Positions 33,309 through 40,692 of a stretch of DNA of 55,482 nt are shown here, one piece after another. This stretch comes from Bacteroidales bacterium (GTDB lineage Bacteria > Bacteroidota > Bacteroidia > Bacteroidales > F082): NCBI GenBank assembly GCA_017616675.1, contig JAFZXR010000020.1:1-55482 (forward strand). Reading direction: 5' to 3'. The number at the start of each line of letters is the position of its first letter. The stretch's first letter is position 1. Made by a program: the position numbers and the translations under genes. The notes beneath the pieces were generated by a model that searched no databases, was not told the origin of the DNA, and worked only from the letters and a program-made list of their open reading frames with translations.

Positions 33309-33382
33309 TAGCGGGGATGAGAATTGAACTCATGACCTCCGGGGTATGAATCCGACGCTCTAACCAACTGAGCTACCCCGCC
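33309..33382 (-). tRNA. tRNA with CAU anticodon, probably elongator tRNA-Met
   Basis: A 74-base cloverleaf reads GGCGGGG-TA-GCTC-AGTTGGTTA-GAGC on the minus strand. The anticodon loop is TTCATAC, the variable loop AGGTC, the T arm ATGAG-TTCAATT-CTCAT, and the acceptor 3' side CCCCGCT. CCA is not encoded. There is no C1-A72 mismatch, so it is not the initiator. Elongator Met is favoured, but tRNA-Ile2 (lysidine-modified CAU) cannot be excluded by eye. Base pair 31-39 is an A-C mismatch. Confidence 0.9.
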
Positions 33383-33394
33383 GTTTTCGGAGTG

Positions 33395-33402
33395 CAAAAA
33401 TA
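33395..33402 (-). promoter_or_regulatory. Promoter of the tRNA gene
   Basis: Minus strand reads TATTTTTG followed by CA, 12 bases before the mature tRNA 5' end. Confidence 0.65.
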
Positions 33403-33483
33403 CATCTTTTTCGAATACCCACAACATTTTTTTTCATTTTTCTTAAAAAAATAATTTTTATAGCCGCATATTAAAATTATTTG

Positions 33484-33491
33484 TATTTTTG
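33484..33491 (+). promoter_or_regulatory. Promoter of the DUF1573-aminotransferase unit
   Basis: TATTTTTG, 27 bases before the ATG at 33519. Confidence 0.65.
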
Positions 33492-33518
33492 TAGGTCAAA
33501 ATTCTAAAAATATTCAAT

Positions 33519-34220
33519 ATGAAAAAGCTATTAGTCTTGGTATGCGCACTGTTTTTGACAGGCACATTGGCATTTGCACAGAGTGAAAAAACTGTCAAAC
33601 AAGAGAACAAGGTAAAGACTGAAAAACAAGTAGTTAAACCAGTCGACAAGAAAGACGCAAAAGCTGAAACAGCCGACAAGAAAGTCGTTAAGGACGCTGA
33701 CAATTCTTCAAAGAAAACCGTGAAGATGGAAGCCATCGAAAAGAAAGAAGCGGTTGAAACAAAATCAAACGACGAAGCATCAAAAAAAAAACTAGAGATT
33801 GATGCCAAACAATCCGTAGCTGCTGAAGAAGCCCAAAACGAAAGTGGTGCGGAAATCACGTTTAAAGAAACAAATCACGATTTCGGCAACATACCGTTCA
33901 AAGGCAACGGCAGCTACGAATTCGTTTTTGTCAATACAGGAACCGAACCTCTCATTCTTACCCAGCCTAAGTCATCGTGCGGATGCACAGTGCCGGAATG
34001 GCCACGTCAGCCAATACTTCCAGGCGAATCCAACGTCATCAAGGTGACCTATAAAAACACCGACCGTCCAGGCAACTTCAACAAATACGTCACAGTGTTT
34101 TCAAACGCTGCCGTTAACAAAGAAGTGAAGCTCCACATCAAAGGTACTGTGGAACCTGAGCCTACCGACGCATCACCGCTGAAGAACGATGGCGTGGGCA
34201 CACCAGTGAAGAATAATTAA
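33519..34220 (+). CDS. Exported DUF1573 protein with Lys-rich linker
   Basis: 233 residues. Residues 1-21 are a signal peptide ending ALAFAQ. About 22-105 is a highly charged, Lys- and Glu-rich, low-complexity linker. About 107-210 is the DUF1573 domain, an immunoglobulin-like fold of the ASPM-SPD-2-Hydin type: ITFKETNHDFGNIPF, PKSSCGCTVPEWP, and LPGESNVIKVTYKNT. It should be periplasmic or surface exposed. The function of the domain is not established. The aminotransferase gene starts 20 bases later, so the two may be co-transcribed without an obvious functional tie. Confidence 0.87.
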   Translation: MKKLLVLVCALFLTGTLAFAQSEKTVKQENKVKTEKQVVKPVDKKDAKAETADKKVVKDADNSSKKTVKMEAIEKKEAVETKSNDEASKKKLEIDAKQSVAAEEAQNESGAEITFKETNHDFGNIPFKGNGSYEFVFVNTGTEPLILTQPKSSCGCTVPEWPRQPILPGESNVIKVTYKNTDRPGNFNKYVTVFSNAAVNKEVKLHIKGTVEPEPTDASPLKNDGVGTPVKNN

Positions 34221-34240
34221 TCTAACACCTATTTAATATT

Positions 34241-35443
34241 ATGCCAAGTATTTCTAAAAAAGGCCAGTCAATGCCGGCTTCGCCAATCAGAAAGCTCGTG
34301 CCTTTCGCCGACGAAGCAAAATCAAGAGGTATACACGTTTATCACCTCAATATCGGTCAGCCTGACATCGAGACAACAACATACGCTCTCGACGCCGTGA
34401 AAAAATATGACGAGAAAGTCATAAAATATTCAAACTCAGCAGGAAACCTGTCATATCGCCAGAAGATATGCAAATATTACGAAAAACTCGGAATCAATAT
34501 CACTCCTGATGAGATCATCGTGACAAACGGCGCTTCGGAAGCCCTTCAGATAGTGTTCATGACAATCATGGATCCTGATGATGAAGTCATCATCCCGGAA
34601 CCGTTCTACGCCAACTACAACGGCTTCGCTCAGACAGCCGAAGTGCGCGTAAAACCTATCTATTCGACAATCGAAAACGGCTTTGCACTGCCTCCGATCG
34701 AGGACTTCGAGAAGGCCATCACACCTCACACAAAGGCCATCCTCATCTGCAACCCTAACAACCCGACAGGTTACCTCTATTCAGAGGAAGAGATGGAGAC
34801 ACTGCGCCAAATCGTGTTGAAATACGACCTTTACCTCATCACCGACGAGGTCTATCGTGAGTTCTGCTACGACGGCAACCATCATTCATCAGCAATGCAT
34901 CTCAAAGGAATCGACAATAACGTCATCTTAATCGATTCAGAATCAAAGAGATACAGCGCTTGCGGCATCCGTGTCGGACGTCTCATCACGAAGAACAAGG
35001 AAGTCATCAGCACAGCTATGAAGTTCGCTCAGGCTCGTCTGTCGCCACCATCATACGGACAGGTAGCAGCAGAGGCCGCCCTCGACACCCCGGCATCATA
35101 TTTCGCCGATGTCGTCAAGGAATATGCGGCACGCCGTGACGTCTGCGTCGAAGGCATCAACAAGATCCCTGGAGCATTCTGCCCGACACCTAAAGGCGCC
35201 TTCTACATCGTGGCACATCTGCCAATCGACGACTCAGAACGCTTTTGCAAGTGGTTGCTCACCGACTTCAACTACAACGGCAAGACAGTGATGCTCGCAC
35301 CTGCAAGCGGATTCTATTCAACAAAAGGCCTCGGTCTGCAAGAGGTGCGTATCAGCTACTGCCTCAACTGCGACGACCTGCGCGACGCCATGTTTATCCT
35401 CGGAAAAGCTCTCGAAGTGTATCCAGGTAAGAAAATGAACTAA
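34241..35443 (+). CDS. PLP-dependent class I/II aminotransferase, aspartate-aminotransferase-like
   Basis: 400 residues of fold type I. The substrate-binding NIGQPD lies near the start. CNPNNPTG (about 170-177) and the TDEVYREF segment bind PLP, the Schiff-base lysine is Lys236 in IDSESKRYSACGIRVG, and the C-terminal RISY carries the carboxylate-binding Arg. The substrate could be aspartate, an aromatic or another amino acid; the sequence alone does not decide. Its stop codon interlocks with that of the converging NamZ-like gene (four bases, CTAA). Confidence 0.92.
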   Translation: MPSISKKGQSMPASPIRKLVPFADEAKSRGIHVYHLNIGQPDIETTTYALDAVKKYDEKVIKYSNSAGNLSYRQKICKYYEKLGINITPDEIIVTNGASEALQIVFMTIMDPDDEVIIPEPFYANYNGFAQTAEVRVKPIYSTIENGFALPPIEDFEKAITPHTKAILICNPNNPTGYLYSEEEMETLRQIVLKYDLYLITDEVYREFCYDGNHHSSAMHLKGIDNNVILIDSESKRYSACGIRVGRLITKNKEVISTAMKFAQARLSPPSYGQVAAEAALDTPASYFADVVKEYAARRDVCVEGINKIPGAFCPTPKGAFYIVAHLPIDDSERFCKWLLTDFNYNGKTVMLAPASGFYSTKGLGLQEVRISYCLNCDDLRDAMFILGKALEVYPGKKMN

Positions 35444-36624
35444 TAAATCAGGTATTTCTCTCTGATTTTCAGATAGTTATCGATTCCGTCCTTCCACGAT
35501 GAACGAATCTCATCCTCGGTAAAGGCGGAATCGATTTTTTGTTGCAGATCGGCAACACCAACGAGTTTTATGAAATAGCTGTTGAAGAATTTGTCATCGT
35601 CATTGAGCTGGCGTCGCGCATCTAAAATCCACGAGAGATTCAGCTTTTTCTCGTTCTTACGATAACGATGCGCATACTCCAGAAGATTCTTCCCATGACA
35701 TTCCTTGTCGGCATAAAGCGGCGCGCGATGGCCTTCGGCAGTCATCGGGACAAACACGAAATCGTCAGTCATTGCCGGATGTCCGTACACTTGGAAAGGC
35801 ATATCCGTGCCACGTCCGACGCTTACATCAGTGCCCTCAAACAGGCAAAGCGAAGGGTAGAGGTAGACCGATTCCCAGTTGGGCAGGTTGGGCGACGGCT
35901 TCACAGGAAGCTTGTAGATGGCATCACGATTGTATTTTCCCATCGGGATGACCGTCAAATCGCATTTCACGCCATCTTTGAGCCAGCCTTCATCGTTGAC
36001 CATCATGGCATATTCGCCAATAGTCAAACCGTAAACTATTGGCACACAATGCATTCCGACGAAAGAAGTGTTTTCAGGCTCTAAAACCGGACCGTCGACG
36101 TAGAAGCCATTCGGGTTTGGCCTGTCGAGCACAATCATCGGGATGCCATTCTCACCGGCAGCCTCCATCACGTATGTCATGGTGGATATGTAAGTGTAGA
36201 AACGGCAACCCACATCCTGAAGGTCAAACACCAGAATATCAATGCCTTGCAGCTGCTCGGCAGTAGGTTTTTTATTCTTTCCGTAAAGTGAAACGATAGC
36301 GATTCCAGTCTTCTCGTCAACACCAGAGGCTATTGAAGCGCCTTCGTCGGCAGTGCCACGGAAGCCATGCTCAGGAGTGAAAATCTTCACCACGTCGACG
36401 CCGCGACTCAACAGAGTATCAATGAGATGCGTGCCATCGTCCATGATGCTCGTCTGATTGGCGACAACTCCAACATGCTTGTTTTCGAGCATCGGAAGGT
36501 ACTTTTCAGTACGCATTGCGCCCACAAAGGCATCTTTAGCGTCAAGAAGTTTCAGTCCTTGAGCCTTGATAATCAATGTGATACATATAATAATGGCAAA
36601 TAATGCCAAAATTCTTTTTGTCAT
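35440..36624 (-). CDS. DUF1343 / NamZ-type exo-beta-N-acetylmuramidase (GH171)
   Basis: 394 residues with a signal peptide (about 1-21, ends IIKAQ). The DUF1343 family motifs are present: VGVVANQTSIM, TPEHGFRGTADEGA, DLQDVGCRFYTYISTM, DRPNPNG and the ending EDEIRSSW. Characterised members (NamZ of Bacillus subtilis and of Tannerella) release MurNAc from the non-reducing end of peptidoglycan fragments. A periplasmic role in cell-wall turnover is expected. The kinase at 6318-7193 could act on the released sugar, which is inference. No promoter box was found upstream, where the divergent permease gene begins. Confidence 0.9.
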   Translation of the reverse strand: MTKRILALFAIIICITLIIKAQGLKLLDAKDAFVGAMRTEKYLPMLENKHVGVVANQTSIMDDGTHLIDTLLSRGVDVVKIFTPEHGFRGTADEGASIASGVDEKTGIAIVSLYGKNKKPTAEQLQGIDILVFDLQDVGCRFYTYISTMTYVMEAAGENGIPMIVLDRPNPNGFYVDGPVLEPENTSFVGMHCVPIVYGLTIGEYAMMVNDEGWLKDGVKCDLTVIPMGKYNRDAIYKLPVKPSPNLPNWESVYLYPSLCLFEGTDVSVGRGTDMPFQVYGHPAMTDDFVFVPMTAEGHRAPLYADKECHGKNLLEYAHRYRKNEKKLNLSWILDARRQLNDDDKFFNSYFIKLVGVADLQQKIDSAFTEDEIRSSWKDGIDNYLKIREKYLIY

Positions 36625-36639
36625 TTATAATATTTTATT

Positions 36640-36647
36640 TATTTTTG
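36640..36647 (+). promoter_or_regulatory. Promoter of the LolC/E-type permease gene
   Basis: TATTTTTG followed by CA, 16 bases before the ATG at 36664. Confidence 0.65.
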
Positions 36648-36663
36648 CAATGATAAGAAAAAA

Positions 36664-37884
36664 ATGAACGCGGCGACATTCATATCGAAAAGAATTTTTT
36701 CGCTGTCGAAGGAAAACCTGTCTTCGACGGTGATGCGCATTGCCGTCGCCAGCGTGGCTCTCGGAATCGCTATCATGTTGATTTCCATAGCGGTAGTCGT
36801 CGGTTTCAAAAATCAGATTAAGGATAAAGTCATCGGTTTCGTCGCCCCGATTCACATCCAAGCGCTTAACCAGAACGAGTCGATTGAGGAGACGCCGTTC
36901 CTGTTCGACAGCATCCTAAGCGCCCGTCTCGACAAGCCTTTCATCACCGAGATGCATAAAACGGCCGACAAGGCTGGCATCATCAAGACCGACGAGGAGA
37001 TTCAAGCTGTGGTACTCAAAGGCGTCGATCAGGATTACAATTGGTCGTACATAAGCTCTTATATCATCAATGGCGGAGTGCCGCAATACGTTGAAAATGA
37101 ACGCTCTAACGACGTCGTAATCTCCAATATCATCGCTCATAAGATGAAACTTAATGTGGGCGACGCGGTGAGGATTTGGTTTGTCGACCCCGAGATGAAG
37201 GCGAGGGGTCGTAAATTCACTGTGGTCGGCATCTACGAGACTGGCTTGCAGGAGTGCGACGAGCGATACCTTTACTGCGATTTGAATCAGATTCGCCGTC
37301 TCAACGGTTGGGACAACGGGGAGATTGGCCATCTCGAGATTTGGGTTGATAATCAAGAACTTATTAACGATTACAACAATCAGATATACTACAGCATCCC
37401 GACAAACCTCGTGTCATACACCGCCATGGAGAGCTACCCGAACATCTTCGATTGGCTCGAGCTGCAAGATATGAACGTGGTGATCATCATCGCGCTGATG
37501 CTGCTAGTGGCAGGCATCACAATCATCAGTATGTTATTGATAATCATACTCGAACGCACTTCAACGATAGGACTGCTCAAGGCGATGGGAGCCAGCAACG
37601 GTCTCATCCGCCGCATCTTCCTGAAACGTTCGTTCCGCATATTATTAATAGGTATGATTATCGGCAACATCATCGGCATCGGGCTCTGCCTGGTACAGCA
37701 ACATTACAACATCATCGCGCTCTCGCCCGAGTCGTATTACCTCTCGGCAGTGCCAATCGAGCTTAACATCTGGTACATCTTGGCTTTGAACGTCGGCACG
37801 ATGATTCTCTGGATACTGATGCTGCTTTTGCCAACTATGCTTATCAACAACGTAAGACCTTCAAAATCAATAAGATTCGAGTAA
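36664..37884 (+). CDS. FtsX/LolC-LolE-family ABC permease
   Basis: 406 residues with the four-helix layout of lipoprotein-releasing permeases. One helix lies near the N-terminus (about 28-50), then a large periplasmic MacB-like domain (about 55-265), then three helices in the FtsX domain from about 275 (MNVVIIIALMLLVAGITIIS) to the end. The motif ERTSTIGLLKAMGASNG, which contacts the ATPase, is intact. Such proteins extract lipoproteins from the inner membrane with a LolD ATPase, which is not in the window. The gene is followed after 17 bases by an unknown acidic protein, probably on the same transcript. Confidence 0.9.
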   Translation: MNAATFISKRIFSLSKENLSSTVMRIAVASVALGIAIMLISIAVVVGFKNQIKDKVIGFVAPIHIQALNQNESIEETPFLFDSILSARLDKPFITEMHKTADKAGIIKTDEEIQAVVLKGVDQDYNWSYISSYIINGGVPQYVENERSNDVVISNIIAHKMKLNVGDAVRIWFVDPEMKARGRKFTVVGIYETGLQECDERYLYCDLNQIRRLNGWDNGEIGHLEIWVDNQELINDYNNQIYYSIPTNLVSYTAMESYPNIFDWLELQDMNVVIIIALMLLVAGITIISMLLIIILERTSTIGLLKAMGASNGLIRRIFLKRSFRILLIGMIIGNIIGIGLCLVQQHYNIIALSPESYYLSAVPIELNIWYILALNVGTMILWILMLLLPTMLINNVRPSKSIRFE

Positions 37885-37901
37885 TTAAAACTATAAAAAT
37901 T

Positions 37902-38333
37902 ATGATTGAAAATTTCAAAATCGAACCATTAAAAGGATACGGCGACATAATGTTTGGCACGCCTATCGACGATGTGGTGGAAACGCTTGGCCAGCCTACC
38001 AATCAGGAAGAAATCGAGTCGGCCTACGAAGACGATAACCATGTGGTTGTCCTCGACTATGAAGATAACGATTTCTCGGCTTATTTCGAGGGTAACACCA
38101 CGATGAAACTCACCAATTTCTACACTTTCAACGAAAAATCGGAACTGTTTGGAGCTAAGATTTTCGACCTTAACAAGGAAGAAGTCATCGAGCTTATGAA
38201 ACAAAACGGCTACGAGGATTTCATCGAAGACAAGGAAGACGGCGACTGCATCTCATTCGATGAGTTGAATCTTGACTTCTATTTCGATGATAATCAATTA
38301 GTTGAGGTGTTCTGGGAGTGCCAGCGCGGATGA
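37902..38333 (+). CDS. Uncharacterised small acidic protein
   Basis: 143 residues, strongly acidic, cytoplasmic by lack of a signal or membrane segment. The start GYGDIMFGTPIDDVVETLGQ resembles the N-terminal turn-helix of small proteins with a FGMSxxEVxxxLGxP pattern, found in many unrelated bacterial families, so it does not define a function. The remainder alternates strands with aromatic residues (FYFDDNQLVEVFWEC). It lies 17 bases after the LolC/E-type gene, and its last 40 bases overlap the 3' end of xerD on the other strand. No family was recognised. Confidence 0.75.
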   Translation: MIENFKIEPLKGYGDIMFGTPIDDVVETLGQPTNQEEIESAYEDDNHVVVLDYEDNDFSAYFEGNTTMKLTNFYTFNEKSELFGAKIFDLNKEEVIELMKQNGYEDFIEDKEDGDCISFDELNLDFYFDDNQLVEVFWECQRG

Positions 38334-39220
38334 AACATCGTGATGACCTCACGCAGATACTCGTCTGATACGTGAGTGTAGATTTCCGTCGTTGAGATAC
38401 TCGAATGTCCCAGCATTTGCTGTACTGCACGCAGGTCGGCACCGCCCTCGAGGAGATGTGTCGCGAATGAATGCCGTAGGGTGTGCGGACTTATCGTCTT
38501 TTTTATTCCAGCTTTCTCGGCCAGACTTTTCACCAGCAGAAAAACGCTTTGGCGTGTTAGACTTGTGCCTCGCGCGCTGATGAACACCTTATCGGTGTAC
38601 TTTGCCTTTATTTCCTGATGAAGACGCTCGCCCTTGACGTAAAGCATCAGCTCGTTTAAGGTTCGTTTTCCAATCGGGACAAGACGTTCTTTTTCGCCTT
38701 TACCTATGATGCGGACGAACTCGTCTTTTATATATATATCGCTGATATTCAATGATATAACTTCTGAAACACGCAGTCCGCAGCCGTACATCACCTCGAT
38801 GATGGCTTTGTTGCGATGCCCGAATTGCTGACTTAAGTCGATGCTGTCGAGCATCTTAACTATTTCTTCGTAACTCAACACCTCCGGGATGTGGCGGCCG
38901 ATGGAAGGAAAGCTGACAAGCAGGGTAGGATCGTCCTCGCAAACTTTTTCCTGAATGAGATATCTGTAAAAACCCTTTATGCCGGATAATATGCGGGCTT
39001 GCGACGATGAACTGATGCCAAGGTCGAACAACTTCGCGAAGAAATCTTCGATGTCGTGATGCGTGATATCTGTTACCGAAAGCGACTTGCCGCTATCCTC
39101 GAGATGCTCTCTAAACAATTCAATATCATGGCAATACGCGTTGATGGTATTGTCCGACAACGACTGCTCAAGGCGCAGATAATCGCTGAAATGCTTTATC
39201 AGATTCTTATCGAGTAACAT
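38294..39220 (-). CDS. xerD: Tyrosine recombinase XerD
   Basis: 308 residues from ATG at 39220. A TTG further upstream lies inside the promoter box and is rejected. The SAM-like core-binding domain covers about 1-95. The catalytic set is complete: Arg150 (GCGLRVSEV), Lys174, His246 and Arg249 (HTLRHSF), His272 (GHSS), and nucleophile Tyr281 (EIYTHV). Length and motifs fit the housekeeping dimer-resolution recombinase rather than a phage or conjugative integrase, and no attachment repeats or mobile genes flank it. It has its own promoter, divergent from the mpl-like gene, and converges with the acidic protein over 40 bases. Confidence 0.92.
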   Translation of the reverse strand: MLLDKNLIKHFSDYLRLEQSLSDNTINAYCHDIELFREHLEDSGKSLSVTDITHHDIEDFFAKLFDLGISSSSQARILSGIKGFYRYLIQEKVCEDDPTLLVSFPSIGRHIPEVLSYEEIVKMLDSIDLSQQFGHRNKAIIEVMYGCGLRVSEVISLNISDIYIKDEFVRIIGKGEKERLVPIGKRTLNELMLYVKGERLHQEIKAKYTDKVFISARGTSLTRQSVFLLVKSLAEKAGIKKTISPHTLRHSFATHLLEGGADLRAVQQMLGHSSISTTEIYTHVSDEYLREVITMFHPRWHSQNTSTN

Positions 39221-39236
39221 TTTCAAAAATTCTTTG

Positions 39237-39244
39237 CAAAAATA
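39237..39244 (-). promoter_or_regulatory. Promoter of xerD
   Basis: Minus strand reads TATTTTTG followed by CA, 16 bases before the ATG at 39220. Confidence 0.65.
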
Positions 39245-39251
39245 CAAATTT

Positions 39252-39285
39252 AGTTTAATAGTTTAGTAGTTTAAAAGTTTAATAG
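39252..39285. repeat. AGTTTAATAG direct repeat in the xerD-mpl intergenic region
   Basis: Identical ten-base copies at 39252-39261 and 39276-39285, offset by 24 bases, with similar GTTTAGTAG and GTTTAAAAG words between them. Confidence 0.5.
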
Positions 39286-39302
39286 ATATTAAAATCTTTT
39301 TG

Positions 39303-39310
39303 TATCTTTG
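39303..39310 (+). promoter_or_regulatory. Promoter of the mpl-like gene
   Basis: TATCTTTG followed by CA, 20 bases before the ATG at 39331. Confidence 0.7.
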
Positions 39311-39330
39311 CAGTGATAAATATTGAAAAT

Positions 39331-40692
39331 ATGAAGAAAGTCCATTTTATTGCAGTCGGCGGCAGTGCGATGCACAATCTCGCAATTGCCTTACACAGAA
39401 AGGGTTACGAAGTCACAGGTTCGGATGACGAGATTTTTGAGCCATCGAGAACCCGATTGGAAAAAGAAGGCATCTTGCCGAAGGAATTCGGCTGGCATCC
39501 GGAGCTTTTAGACGACTCATATGAAGCCGTGATTCTGGGAATGCACGCCCGCATCGATAACCCCGAACTCGTTCGCGCTCAAGAACTTGGACTTAAAATC
39601 TATTCATATCCCGAATATCTATACGAGCAAAGCAAAGACAAGATCCGCATCGTGATTGGCGGCAGCCACGGCAAGACCACGATAACCTCGATGATTCTGC
39701 ATGTGATGAAGCAAGCCGGCATCGAGACTGACTTCATGGTAGGGGCGCAGCTCGAAGGCTTCGACGTTATGGTGCGCCTCAGCGAGACCGCGAAATATAT
39801 GGTGATTGAGGGCGATGAGTACCTCACTTCGCCAATCGACAGAGTGCCGAAGTTCCACAAATATCATCCGCATATCGCAGTGATTTCGGGCATTGGCTGG
39901 GATCACGTCAATGTTTTCCCGACCTTCGACTGCTACCTCGAGCAGTTCAGAATTTTTGTCGATACTATCGAAAAAGGCGGCTGTCTGATTTACGACGGCA
40001 ACGACCCTGAAGCGGCGAAAATAGCAGCAAATGCTAAGGTTCCGACCTACGGCTACGAGATTCATCCTTATAAAACCGACGGCGACGACACCATTTTGAT
40101 TCTTCCTAACGGGAAAGAGGAGAAGGTGCAGATCTTCGGCGAGCATAACATGAAGAATATCAACGCTGCACGCTATGTAGCGAAGCAGATTGGCATCAGC
40201 GACGAGCAGTTTTATGATGCCATTAAGACATTCAAAGGCGCAGCACGCAGACTTGAACTGCTGTTCGAAAACAAAGAAAAAGGCAATCTCGTGTTCCGCG
40301 ACTTCGCCCATGCACCCTCTAAAGTCTTGGCAACAGTTAAAGCTTTGAGAGAGCAATACGCCAACAAGAACTTATTGGTAGTCTTTGAGTTACATACTTA
40401 CAGCAGTCTCAGTGAGGTGTTTATCGACCATTACGCCCATTGCTTGGACAACTGCGACAAAGCCGTTGTTTTCTACGACCCGCATGCTGTCGCAATCAAG
40501 AAGCTTGAGATGATGACCGACGAGCGAATCATCAAAGGCTTCCAACGCCAGGATTTGAAGGTAGTTCACTCGAAGGACGAACTTGTGCAACTTTTAAGCA
40601 CATGTTGTGAAAAGACCAATACCGTCGGCGGTTTCATGTCATCCGGCGACTTCAATGGGTTGACGACAGATGATTTGAAGAAGTTGTTCTAA
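39331..40692 (+). CDS. mpl: Mpl-like Mur ligase (UDP-MurNAc:murein-tripeptide ligase family)
   Basis: 453 residues from ATG at 39331; a GTG at 39313 is too close to the promoter. The N-terminal Rossmann domain starts VHFIAVGGSAMHNLAIAL, as in MurC/Mpl. The ATP site is GGSHGKTTITSM, followed by the central-domain EGDEYLTSP and GWDHVNVFP, and the C-terminal domain has DFAHAPSK and ELHTYSS. Mpl joins recovered murein tripeptide to UDP-MurNAc; MurC joins alanine. The AHAP and GDEYLTS forms fit Mpl better, but the assignment needs a tree. Its stop interlocks with that of the amidohydrolase gene by four bases. Confidence 0.85.
   Translation: MKKVHFIAVGGSAMHNLAIALHRKGYEVTGSDDEIFEPSRTRLEKEGILPKEFGWHPELLDDSYEAVILGMHARIDNPELVRAQELGLKIYSYPEYLYEQSKDKIRIVIGGSHGKTTITSMILHVMKQAGIETDFMVGAQLEGFDVMVRLSETAKYMVIEGDEYLTSPIDRVPKFHKYHPHIAVISGIGWDHVNVFPTFDCYLEQFRIFVDTIEKGGCLIYDGNDPEAAKIAANAKVPTYGYEIHPYKTDGDDTILILPNGKEEKVQIFGEHNMKNINAARYVAKQIGISDEQFYDAIKTFKGAARRLELLFENKEKGNLVFRDFAHAPSKVLATVKALREQYANKNLLVVFELHTYSSLSEVFIDHYAHCLDNCDKAVVFYDPHAVAIKKLEMMTDERIIKGFQRQDLKVVHSKDELVQLLSTCCEKTNTVGGFMSSGDFNGLTTDDLKKLF

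Noticed and set aside
38294..39220. XerD as integrase of a mobile island
   Set aside because: It has housekeeping XerD length and motifs, no att-like repeats, no excision or conjugation genes, and the nearest tRNA is 5 kb away with intact neighbours.
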